A DNA stretch of 64,000 nt from Tetraselmis striata. Taxonomy: Eukaryota > Chlorophyta > Chlorodendrophyceae > Chlorodendrales > Chlorodendraceae. The notes beneath the pieces are model-generated. The model was given only the letters and a program-made list of their open reading frames with translations. It did no database searches and was not told the origin of the DNA. Position 1 is the first letter of the stretch; each line of letters begins with the position of its first letter. The stretch spans positions 19,355-83,354 of the forward strand of contig VCJN01001640.1 of NCBI GenBank assembly GCA_006384855.1, in the 5' to 3' direction. A program made the position numbers and the translations under genes. This document shows, in pieces, positions 12,201 to 21,016 of the stretch.

Positions 12201-12611
12201 ATCATCTGAAGTTCACACCGATGTCTAGTGCTTTGAATGTGTCGTTTATTCTTGTTTGCCTTTGCTCATATTTGGGCAGCTTTCGGTCAAATTTGGATTC
12301 TTTTGCTTGGCGCAATTTGGTCAATCTACTTTGGATCAGCTGTGGATTAACTTTGGATTTTTTGCTTGGCCTTGTGCCATAGCCAGCCAGTCCAGGCCCC
12401 GGAGTGCAGGTATTTCTTTCTTCTCTTGATCGAACATTAACACAATCTTCACATATATGTGCACACGTGTTGCATGGTTGTACATTGCATTTTTTTGATG
12501 AGCTGTATAAAATAGCATATCACATGTTCACATACATCAATCGATTGATAGGCAATCCCATTGAAGTAGTATGTTTCTGTACGGGGGTCAAAAGTATATT
12601 TACAACGGTAC
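9253..12611. other. Gene-poor repeat region
   Basis: No supported gene. It holds poly-G tracts (9789-9818, 9900-9914), an isolated tRNA T-arm-like hairpin (9849-9865), an AT-richer stretch (10.4-11.3 kb), and CA/ACGC microsatellites around a C tract (11775-11935). One short sequence module appears twice (about 11690-11772 and 12322-12412), ending both times in a 'cagtcc.ggc.ccgaa.tgcaggta'-type string. Confidence 0.4.
11775..11935. repeat. CA/ACGC microsatellite with poly-C
   Basis: Runs of 'acac', 'acgc' and 'gcac' units flank about 20 consecutive C. Open frames across it on both strands are low-complexity artefacts. Confidence 0.8.
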
Positions 12612-13270
12612 GTCACTAGCCCCCCAGACTGTCTCGTAATTACACCGTAATGGCCCGTAATCGTGATTTTCCCAGGGAATTGGCACTTAATCCCGTATCT
12701 ACCGTGTTACTTATAGGCTCAGTAGTCGCGATGACATGCCCGGCTCGCCCGCATGCCGTCATACTACCTCCAACCATGTTGTGCCATCCCAATATTACAT
12801 GGGACCCACATCGCACCTCGAGCGTGTATCCGTAATGGCTCCGGGTTTCGCCCCTACGTACTTTTCCGCCTCGTTCAAAGTCTCCGTGACGACGCAACGC
12901 CCAACGGTACCGTAGGTCTCAAATCATGCTCACGTGGCTAAGTTGCAGTCGCACGGGCACTTTGTCATGCATCGCAGCGGAGGGAAAGTCACTAGCCCTA
13001 ACCAACCCCCGCCGCTGCGAGCCCGCCCGCCGGCGCCGAGCAATGGCCGCATGGGGCGTAGTAACTCCAAGCGCCGTATTCCTCCGGGCAACGAGGGCTG
13101 GACCGCTGCCGAATGGATTCATGAACCGGTGATCAAGAGAATCCGCTGCCGTGCGTGTGCCGCCTTGTTCACGAGGACTATGTTCTACGACAAGCACAGA
13201 TGGGCGTGCGGCGAATTGCCTCCGCCCACCGATATGCGCGCCTGTAGTAGCAGCCGGGGGTGATGGCGCC
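12612..13270 (+). repeat. Dispersed repeat copy A with zinc-finger ORF
   Basis: The segment aligns by eye, in the same orientation, with about 16045-16700. Shared strings include 'gtctcgtaattacac', 'taatggcccgtaatcg', 'tccgtgacgac' and 'gcgccgtattcct'. Near its end copy A carries a frame (12934-13263) containing CRACAALFTRTMFYDKHRWAC, a C-x2-C...H...C arrangement that could bind zinc. It is probably a piece of an unclassified transposon or of a host multigene family. Confidence 0.45.
12934..13263 (+). CDS. Small protein with C-x2-C..H..C finger, unclear
   Basis: This frame of 109 codons has a basic, Pro-rich first half and a finger-like CRAC...H...C motif near residues 72-92. The first half lies in the region repeated at 16.0-16.7 kb, where the frame is not preserved. 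It may be one exon of a transposon gene. I do not recognise the family, and expression is not supported by anything in the sequence. Confidence 0.25.
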   Translation: MAKLQSHGHFVMHRSGGKVTSPNQPPPLRARPPAPSNGRMGRSNSKRRIPPGNEGWTAAEWIHEPVIKRIRCRACAALFTRTMFYDKHRWACGELPPPTDMRACSSSRG

Positions 13271-15504
13271 CTTGCGGTAGCACTGCACTTTACGGTCGTC
13301 GCGCCCTTGCTGCTCCGTCCGGACCGGGTCAGACCGAAACGCGGGGCGAGCCGGGTGGGTCGATACCGTCGCCGCCGCCATCACCCCCGCTGCCCTCTCC
13401 GCCGCTCTTGTCTCCCCGAAACGAATAAGCGAGCCCCGCACCCAGCGGCGGGGAGGGGCGTTCGGTGTCGTCTAATGCATGGCAGCGCAAGAGATGAATG
13501 CCGACCTTCACGTGGGCGCTGTCATAAGCAAGACGTTCGGGACGCGGGAGGGGGGGGACGTTGGGGGAGACCTTGTTGCAAAGAGGGGGGGGGGGGGGGG
13601 GTTTCTCGGCTCACCTCCCCGACGTCCCGTTACACCTTCCATAGGCCCACCGCCGCCCAGCGATAGCCACCCGTGTGTATCATCCAGATGTCGTCAGTTG
13701 GAGATGGGATAACGAGGACGTATATCCGGCGAATAAGGAGCTGGCGATGAAGGTGATTCACGACGACGGCGACTCGAAAGAGCTAACCGAGTCGGATACA
13801 ACCGCTATACTTGACGACAGAGCACTTGAGCGATTTCACTCGCATGTTGCCTCAAGGCGCCATTGACCTACCGGCGGTGCGCCCCTTGCGCACCCACCGC
13901 CTGTGCTTCCGGGGGGTGCTTGCCCGCGTTGGTGCCCCATAGTTTAGGAATTGGTGAGAGTCTCGCACTAACAACGTGCAAACGATGATTTGCTTCCTTA
14001 TTACACGCGCATTCGTTTTGAGACTTGTGCGCATGTGCATCTGAGCGGAGCCACGCGAACTCCTCGACGATAATGACAGCGACGCCGACATAGACGCCGA
14101 AGGCAAACCCTCTGACGAAACTTGCACTGACAACGAAGGCGAAGGAGACGCTGGCGCGAGGTATGACTTCAGTACCGGGACCAGCAGCGCTCGAGGGAAG
14201 CACAACGACGCGAAGCGGTGAGCATGTATCGTGTCGACCCCCCCCCCCCCCCCCCCCCCCCCTATGTGGCGCCTACTAGTCCGTTGCAAACACTTGCTCT
14301 TGGACCTTCTCACATCGCACGGCACGGGCGCGTGGGCCGGATTTTTTATTGTACGAGGTTTTTACAGCCGACGCAAAAAATACGGGTGTCGGCCCGCGCG
14401 TTAGGGTTGCGCACACCACATCTGCCCATCACCCGCCACACAGATACCACCTAGCCACCGGCCCCATATGTCAGCCCCCTATACAACCACTCCCCAGAGG
14501 TCGCCCTTGGCCCCTTCCCGCACGCTGACCGGCCGCCGGCCGGCCGTAAGCGCCCGGCGGCCGTGAGCTGCCCGCCTTCACGTCGCGGTTGGCTGTTGGT
14601 GATGCGGCATTGCGCACTCGCCACCCTCACAACCAGCGCGCACGAGAGGGTTAACCGGCCTCGCAACACCCGCTACACGTGTGTAAATGGCCCAAGAGGG
14701 TAGGTATGGGTGTTGGCTATGAATCTTTAGGCGCGTGGGTGTATGTGTCGTGCGTGTGTGGATCCTCGTTGAGCGGCGCGCATGGTGCGCTCAGCCCCTC
14801 GTTTTCGGCGTCTACACCGCAGCCAGTACGGCCGATCTGAAACCGTTGCACGCTCGGTTGCCGCATGCATGAACCGGCCCGGCGCACTAGGCGTCAAAGC
14901 AGCCGCCCTGATCGCCCCGCCGGGCACTCCCCAGGAGCGCCGCCGACCTGCGAGCGGGCGCTGGCCTGCCACGAGCGTCTGGCGAAGGTGAGGATTTTAG
15001 GGTTTAAAAAAAGAACGCATGCCCTTTGGTTGCTGAGAGGGGGTGGGGGCGTGATTACAATTACATCACGCATTAGCGGTTCAACGCGAGCGCCTCCATG
15101 GCACCAATTAGTCGAATCCTGCTCAGGAGGCTAGCTATGGGTGTTAGATATGAGCATGTACGGGCGTTGGTCCTTGTACGGTAGCGTGTGTGCGGGCTCG
15201 TGTTGAACAACGCATGGTGTAACAGTAATTTAACCTATTTTGCACCGTGGAATTATTTTTGCACCGTAGGGTTTGGTTATACCCTATTCCCGGGTCTGCT
15301 ATCAGGACTTAAGACTCACGGGTGGTGTAGCTTAGGTTTGTAGACCTAGGGTGCAATGCAACATTCATCAGCGTGCAGGCCAGCCGCGACGCACATCCAA
15401 TGGTGGTTTTGGAGCATTTTGTCCAAATTGGGACAAGATGAGGCAAATCAATATTTATTATGATGATTACATCCACCGGCTAGCCACAAGACGTTGCTAA
15501 TAAT
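13271..15504. other. No recognisable gene
   Basis: GC-rich stretch with G/C tracts (13585-13601, 14239-14262). A 63-codon frame (13675-13866, +) with acidic composition might be an exon, but nothing supports it further. Confidence 0.35.
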
Positions 15505-16042
15505 TTATTCGTTGAGCATCCCCAACTCAAGCAAGTCCTTCTTCGTGGCTGCGTTGATCTTGACGATTCCGCCGGGTTTGCGTTGCGCTGGGGTGGTTGA
15601 CATGACGTGGACGTAGTTGTTTCGTGGCTGGCTGATTTGCCACCCAGTTTGCGCGTATGTCTTCACGACTTGGACGCTTTTACCGTACCACTTCTTTCTG
15701 ACCATGGTGCCGTCCTCGTTGAACACCTCGCGACTTCCCGACGCGTACGATAGGGGGACGGCTTCAACAAGTTTTCAAGGAAGTTTTCAAGGAAGTTTTC
15801 AAGTTTTCAGGCACTTATCCCAGCTTGTGTCAACTGGCTTCTTCCCTCCTTTCGTCTGCGCGTACAACCATAAGGGGCATGACAGTTTTTCCCTTGGCAT
15901 CGACATGGAAGGGCTCGTACACCGCCACGGTCAACGTGTCTTCGGTAGTCTCGCGTGACTTCACAAGCCCGATGACGAATCTCGACTCCCAGTCACCAAG
16001 TTTCAGGACACTTGTTTTCCTCATGCACCTAATGATGGCCAA
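15505..16042 (-). CDS. Two leftward ORF fragments, possible single gene
   Basis: Two frames on the minus strand (16042-15830 and 15726-15505) have ordinary protein-like composition (KLGDWESRFVIGLVKS, then VRKKWYGKSVQVVKTYAQTGW). Between them lies a short tandem repeat of 'ggaagttttcaa' (15777-15808). They may be two parts of one small gene or of a transposon. I recognise no family. Confidence 0.25.
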
Positions 16043-16044
16043 GA

Positions 16045-16700
16045 CCCACTAGCCTCCCATCCTGTCTCGTAATTACACTGTAATGGCCCGTAATCGCAAT
16101 TTTCCCACGAAATGGGCTTGTAATCGCTGTAAATACCGTGTAATCGCCACTTTTCTGCTAGGCTTGGTAGTCGCAATGAAGTGCCCGCCGGCCTGCATTC
16201 CGTAATATTGCTACCAGGACATGTCGTGCCGTCCCCATAGTACATTGGGCCCAATCGCGCCTCGCGCGGCTACCCGTAATCTTTGGGACTCCGGCCATGC
16301 TGTACTTTAACGCCTAACAATAAGCTCCGTGACGACACCGCAACGGCCAACGCCCAACGGCATCTTACAGGTAGGGCTCAAACTTGCTGATGTTTTTACA
16401 GGTGCGGGCGGGCACTTAACCATCGCAGCAGCGCCAGTTAGTGGCTCCTACCCACCCCCACACGCTGCGAGCTGCCGGCGCCAAGCACTAGTGTGCCATC
16501 GGGCGTCGCAGCTCCAAGCGCCGTATTCCTGAGGGGAAGGAGGGCTGGACGCCTGCCCACGGCTAACTGTAGGATACCGGTATCGGCACATTAGTAGCCC
16601 TCGCCGCGGCCCGCATAAATGTATGCTTACGCGACGCGCCGGAACAGTCAGTTGGCCATTACCACCTAGCCAGCCCACGCCCGCCGCTCGTGGGGCGACC
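16045..16700 (+). repeat. Dispersed repeat copy B
   Basis: Diverged direct copy of 12612-13270, with frequent substitutions and indels and without the open finger frame. Confidence 0.45.
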
Positions 16701-16810
16701 ATACACGGTTCGGTCACTCAAGGCCCGGCACAACGTCTCGAGGACACTTAAGCCTGCCGCCACGGTGGTTTTCGCCATCATCCAGGCGGAGCACGGCCGA
16801 AACGTGTCAG

Positions 16811-17383
16811 GTGAGCGCGGGCGAGTCACAGTGCGCACTCGACTTTCTGCCTAACCGCGACCCTCCTCCCCTCGCTGTCAAAGTGATCCCTGGACCAGAT
16901 CCGGCACCCTCCCTAGTCAAGCTTCAGTATAGAACCATATCAAAGTTTTTGCCCGTCAGAATATGTGTCGACCCCCTTTGTGATCAGTGGTGTGTGCATA
17001 TATGTTGCTGTGTGCAGGTGCATTACATTACGTCTGGTTCTTGGCGATGCGTGCGATGCGCCGCTGAGCGACTCAACGACCCACCCCCCGCGCACGGCCG
17101 ATGCACGGCCTGCGACACCCCCCTAAGTGTCCGGACCGTTTTGAGAGACGAGCGGGCGTGCAGAGCGGAGCTTGCCTACGTGTTTCACCGGAAGTTGAGG
17201 GCGCCGAGGGGGTTGGGAGTGACGCGCTGGACGGTGCCCATGCTCTACTCCTTCCACCAGACCTTCGCAGAGGACTCCAGGTGGAAGCACTTCCCTACAC
17301 GGAAGATCCCAGGTAATAGGCGCACTGCCATCTGGACTGAGGATTTTTCAGCTGTAGAGGACCAGTTCCAGTTCCAAGGGTGA
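16811..17383 (+). CDS. Cys-rich ORF, possible zinc-binding exon
   Basis: The second half of this 190-codon frame looks coding: WRCVRCAAERLNDPPP, then GRCTACDTPLSVRTVL gives two C-x2-C pairs spaced like a zinc ribbon or treble clef, followed by a helical basic region ending near 17383. The first half is less convincing and may be intron. It may belong to a transposon. No family is recognised. Confidence 0.3.
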   Translation: MSAGESQCALDFLPNRDPPPLAVKVIPGPDPAPSLVKLQYRTISKFLPVRICVDPLCDQWCVHICCCVQVHYITSGSWRCVRCAAERLNDPPPAHGRCTACDTPLSVRTVLRDERACRAELAYVFHRKLRAPRGLGVTRWTVPMLYSFHQTFAEDSRWKHFPTRKIPGNRRTAIWTEDFSAVEDQFQFQG

Positions 17384-17631
17384 TATAGGGGGGAGGGCAA
17401 GCCACCAGCTTGGTGGAATATGAATTGCTTCCCTACGGGTATCCCTGACCCGCCAGCGATGTTAATTATTGTTGAGCAGCGACTGGGTGGTGTGGGTGAG
17501 CATGTTGCGATGTGGGTGAGGCAGGAAGTTATCGTTATGCTCAGTGTTGTCTCTCTGTCTGAAGTATGAGGTGCAAAGATAGAGCTTCTGGCTGCTTGCC
17601 ATGGTGTGGACGACAAGTCGCGCTGGCGTGA

Positions 17632-18338
17632 AACACCAACATGCGCGAATGCGATAGATAACCATTTCATGCACTATGTGCAGCAAAGGATCAGTAATGT
17701 GAGAGACATCGACGGTCAACTAGTTTTTGACCGTTATGTAGACCTGGCTTGTGCCGCGGCACATGACTGGACTGGCGTGTAATTCATTTGCTTTACCTCT
17801 GATTGCTCGCTCTCTTCGACTGCATCGCTTCAATGTTGTGTGCGGCACTATGCATCGGTCAGTATGGAATGGGATCATGTTAGAATTACATGGATGTGCT
17901 GCAAACTTGTATTGACTAAAGATCTAGCTGTCTGGTTGCATACGCCGGTGCGCCATGTGCTTTGCTGCCGAATCTGTGCAAAAAACACCAACATGCGCGA
18001 ATACGATCGATAGATAACCATTTCATGCACTATGTGCAGCAAATAAAGGATCAAGAATGTGAGAGACATCGACGGTCAACTAGTTTTTGACCATTATGTA
18101 GACCTGGCTTGTTCCGCGGCACATGACTGGACTGGCGTGTAATTCATTTGCTTTACCTCTGATTGCTCGCTCTCTGGGACTGCATCGCTGCAATGTTGTG
18201 TGCGGCACTATGCATCGGGCAGTATGGAATGGGATCATGTTAGAATTACACGGATGTGCTGCAAACTAGTATTGACTAAAGATCTAGCTGTCTGGTTGCA
18301 TACGCCGGTGCGCCATGTGCTCTGCTGCCGAATCTGTG
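17632..18338 (+). repeat. Tandem duplication of a unit of about 350 bp
   Basis: Two head-to-tail copies (17632-17980 and 17984-18338) differ by only a handful of substitutions and small insertions, for example 'aatgcgatag' against 'aatacgatcgatag'. This is a recent duplication of non-coding sequence. Confidence 0.85.
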
Positions 18339-18509
18339 CCAGCCCAACCCCCAGCACGGCCTTGGGTGAATGTGCTGCAGTGTCGGCCTGACCCGTAACG
18401 ATCCACATCCTGCTGTGTCGTCCTTATTGTACTTGTTGCTGCGACGCCTCGCTGCATCCTTGACTGCGATCTGACTGTGCTACACCCCCTGGCAGTGATA
18501 GTCGCTGAC

Positions 18510-18726
18510 ATATAAAATATGATATAAATTTATCACAATATGTAAATATATATTATATATTTATATATTGGGAACAATATGATATATATATATATATATT
18601 TTAAATATAAATATATATTTATATATTTAAAATTATATATATATCATATATATCATATTGTTCCCAATATATAAATATATAATACATATTTACATATTGT
18701 GATAAATTTATATCATATTTTATATA
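18510..18726. repeat. Long AT-rich palindrome beside the viral element
   Basis: The two arms, each of about 105 bases, are near-perfect inverted repeats centred near 18617. Strings such as 'cacaatatgtaaatat' and 'ttgggaacaatatgatat' recur as reverse complements. Its right edge lies about 25 bp from the left TIR end. It could extrude as a hairpin or cruciform. Confidence 0.8.
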
Positions 18727-18870
18727 TCTATAATATATATATTTATTTATGGCTGTGTATATGCTGTGTATATGCTATGTATTTGCTTGGAAAACAAAAA
18801 CAAAAACGAAAACAAAAAACGAAAAACGAAAATGATTTGAGTTTTGCAAATCGCGACGATTTGCTATATA

Positions 18871-18930
18871 GCAGCTTGGGAACGATTATAGCAGCTTGGG
18901 AACGATTATAGCAGCTTGGGAACGATTACA
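18871..18930 (+). repeat. 20-bp tandem repeats in left TIR (3 copies)
   Basis: Three head-to-tail copies of 'gcagcttgggaacgattata' (the last ends in 'ca'). The right TIR has at least five copies of the equivalent unit. Confidence 0.9.
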
Positions 18931-18959
18931 TTTGGATGCGATTACATTGGAGGCAGTTG

Positions 18960-19307
18960 CTATGTTTCGCTGTTAACATATTGCTGTTCCTCACGCATGC
19001 GATTCGCACCCACATGATCTTCGTCTACATTCACCGTCAGAACGTTGATCGTCCTCTTCACCTTGTATTGATCGATGTCGACAATGAGCGACTGATCAAG
19101 CATCCAACGAGTTGGGTGCGCCATGGACAACCGCACGCCTTCGCCTTCGATGAAATCAATGTTGTTCCCGATCATGTACTCCTTCAACACCTTATCAAGA
19201 CGATTCATCACACTGCACATCTTCTTCCATTCGTTGAACCGCTCGACGTATTGTGCAAGCTCGCGCTGAATCTTCGGGGGGAGCTCATCGGCCTTCGCGC
19301 ACGCCAT
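18960..19307 (-). CDS. TIR-encoded 115-aa protein, left copy
   Basis: The frame reads outward, towards the left end of the element, and is duplicated in the right TIR (38232-38579). The product is hydrophilic with Lys/Glu-rich helices (IQRELAQYVERFNEWKKM) and a middle segment MAHPTRWMLDQSLIVDID. No domain or membrane segment is recognised. Against the right copy there are eight nucleotide differences, six of them amino-acid changing, all in the 3' (outer) half. An intact frame in both copies suggests function, or very recent copying of one TIR from the other. Confidence 0.6.
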   Translation of the reverse strand: MACAKADELPPKIQRELAQYVERFNEWKKMCSVMNRLDKVLKEYMIGNNIDFIEGEGVRLSMAHPTRWMLDQSLIVDIDQYKVKRTINVLTVNVDEDHVGANRMREEQQYVNSET

Positions 19308-19440
19308 GGCGATTGGTCAAAAGCGGCTGGGGTATTGTAGCGAGTACTTTGGTGTGGGCGTGGTGGAAATGATGGTGCTTCCTTGTGCCCGCGCCGCTTA
19401 TAGGGACACGCCATGGTCGGCATGTGGCCACCGCAAGGCG

Positions 19441-19683
19441 CCGTGTTTCTGTGTTTCTGTGTTTCTGTTTCTAGGCCCTCAGAAAAGGCTCTTCAGTGAT
19501 ATTTTTGTACCTTGTACCGACCATGAACAAAAACCCGCGTTCCATAGGTGATACTTTTGGAGCCAAAATACACAGAAACATCCAGCTGCTTTCTTACAGT
19601 TTTCGGACATTCTGAGGTGGTTTCTACGTGATTCCGTGTTTCTAAATCGGATTTCAAAACAAAAACAGTTCAGAAACATAGAA
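19441..19683 (-). repeat. TIR segment of about 240 bp, left copy
   Basis: Reverse-complement copy of the segments at 23549-23787 and 37861-38098. It is rich in 'agaaacac' units at both edges and contains 'aagtatcacctatggaacgc' on the other strand. It lies inside the TIR but outside the TIR gene. Confidence 0.9.
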
Positions 19684-19829
19684 ACACTCGCGAGACGCTT
19701 AGTCGCTCGTCGGCCTCAATCGCGGCGTTCTCTCGCTCTCTCGCCCGCTCTCGCGCAGTGCCGCCGGCCTCGCTCGGTCCTTGAGCCGAAGAGCGCGTGA
19801 CTCGGTGCAGTACTTAGGCAGAACACACC

Positions 19830-19865
19830 GAGACTCTCAAACGCACCGAGACTCTCAAACGCACC
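19830..19865 (-). repeat. 18-bp tandem repeats, left TIR (2 copies)
   Basis: Two copies of 'gagactctcaaacgcacc'. The right TIR has four of the same unit at 37651-37722. They mark the inner TIR edge. Confidence 0.9.
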
Positions 19866-19875
19866 GCGCGAGACG

Positions 19876-20205
19876 CTAGGAAATCATCCTTTCGAATCCG
19901 CCCTCAAACGGCGAATAGCCCTCCTCATAGCGCTTGATCTCGACGAGTGCCGGCGCCGGCTTTGGGATGCGCCCCTTTTTCAGGAGCGCCTTGAATTCTT
20001 TGAATCGGATCCCGCGCTCGTAGAGGACAAGGATATCGATTACATCATCTCCGAAGCCCGGGTACTTTGCGCGAAAGTACTCGCGATTGAATTTCGGCTG
20101 ATATCTATAGTCGAAACTAGCCACATCCAGGAACGCTTGGCTGAGATAGCAGCGCTCCGCGGGAGTCATCGCCCGCCCGAGGGACGTTTCGCATGTGTTA
20201 CTCAT
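19876..20205 (-). CDS. Unknown 109-aa viral protein
   Basis: Intact frame from an ATG at 20205, starting just inside the left TIR. The middle reads YRYQPKFNREYFRAKYPGFG and DDVIDILVLYERGIRF, mixed helix and strand with many Tyr/Arg. Its first eight bases overlap the end of the zinc-finger gene upstream, so the two are probably co-transcribed leftward. I do not recognise a family. Position next to the replication module suggests an early or regulatory role, but that is inference. Confidence 0.6.
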   Translation of the reverse strand: MSNTCETSLGRAMTPAERCYLSQAFLDVASFDYRYQPKFNREYFRAKYPGFGDDVIDILVLYERGIRFKEFKALLKKGRIPKPAPALVEIKRYEEGYSPFEGGFERMIS

Positions 20206-20629
20206 GTTTTACGATAATGAAGGGAAAATCGTTTGCATTTGATGGGCGAACGTCGTTGCTGCTCGCGCGGTGCGTCTTTCGCTCCTTGTTGCACGGAAAA
20301 CACTCGAAGTAGTCCGCGCGGATCTTCGTGCCGCACTTGCACGAGTTCGTCTTCTCGGCTTCGCGCTTACGATAACACGGGAAGCACATCGCGTAGTCGC
20401 CTTTGACCTCGCGCTTGCGACAGACTTGGCACCTCGCGGGCATTTGATCTACCTCGCGAAGAATATCCTCGCGACACCGACGACAGTAGCTGGACGAGTA
20501 GATTGTCACTCGAACGCAGCGCGGACACAACCGAGCGCGGCGCAACGAAGACGCGGAGGCCGCGGAGGTCGCGGTGTCGTCGGTGCCGGAGTCGCTGAAG
20601 GAGACGGTGACTGAGACGGACGGTGGCAT
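20198..20629 (-). CDS. Multi-zinc-finger protein (C-x2-C pairs)
   Basis: Taken from the ATG at 20629; a GTG-initiated extension to 20665 is possible. After a Ser/Thr-rich N-terminus the protein has a series of paired cysteines: CPRC, CRRC, CQVC, CFPC, a CKCG-type pair and a second CFPC. These are enough for about three zinc ribbons or treble clefs. The C-terminus is polar. Such Cys-paired proteins are common in large DNA viruses and PLVs and are usually assigned to nucleic-acid binding or transcription. The gene faces away from 20720 across a gap of about 90 bp, giving a divergent promoter region. Confidence 0.6.
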   Translation of the reverse strand: MPPSVSVTVSFSDSGTDDTATSAASASSLRRARLCPRCVRVTIYSSSYCRRCREDILREVDQMPARCQVCRKREVKGDYAMCFPCYRKREAEKTNSCKCGTKIRADYFECFPCNKERKTHRASSNDVRPSNANDFPFIIVKHE

Positions 20630-20719
20630 TCTGCAGGCTCTCGCCGCGCTCCGCGGTCGCTCCACTTAAGTGTGTCATGCAAGTGCAGATAAAAAACGGA
20701 CGCTAGATAAAAGAAACGT

Positions 20720-20983
20720 CATGGGGCGCGGAAGGTACCGTGTTTTGAGCGACGAGGAGCGCTTGGAGCGGAAGAAGATCGCGCAGAAGCGTTGGCGCGA
20801 CAACAACCGGGAGCGTACCAATGCGTACCGCGCGGAGTACAACGCCGCGAACCGCGATCGCGTGCGCGAATACCTAGAGAGTACTACCGCGCCAACGCGC
20901 AGCACATCCGCGAGTACCAACGCGAGCTTTACCGCCGCGCCACTACCCGGCTTAAGGCGGAGGCCGCGGATAGTCCTTTGTAA
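20720..20983 (+). pseudogene. Arg/Tyr-rich repeat protein, one-base frameshift
   Basis: The frame starts MGRGRYRVLSDEERLERKK and then shows a loose 11-12 residue period of the type 'NRxRxxxYRxxY' (NNRERTNAYRAEY, NAANRDRVREY). Continuing in the first frame the pattern stops at about 20873. In the next frame it resumes as YYRANAQHIREYQREL and ends at a stop at 20983. One missing base at 20874-20875 explains the switch. Small basic proteins with this repeat are frequent in giant and polinton-like viruses; their function is unknown to me. 'Pseudogene' here means only that the frame is broken in this sequence. Confidence 0.5.
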
Positions 20984-21016
20984 AGAATTTCTCTGATACC
21001 TTCTAACACCCCAACC

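Larger units (their letters stand above)
18751..19869 (-). repeat. Left terminal inverted repeat of the PLV
   Basis: Inverted copy of 37647-38837. From outside to inside it holds a 'gtgtatatgct' repeat, an A-rich 'aacgaaaa' block, three copies of a 20-bp unit, the 115-codon outward gene, a 243-bp segment repeated elsewhere, and two copies of an 18-bp unit. The outer edge is taken at 'ggctgtgtatatgct'. Confidence 0.9.
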
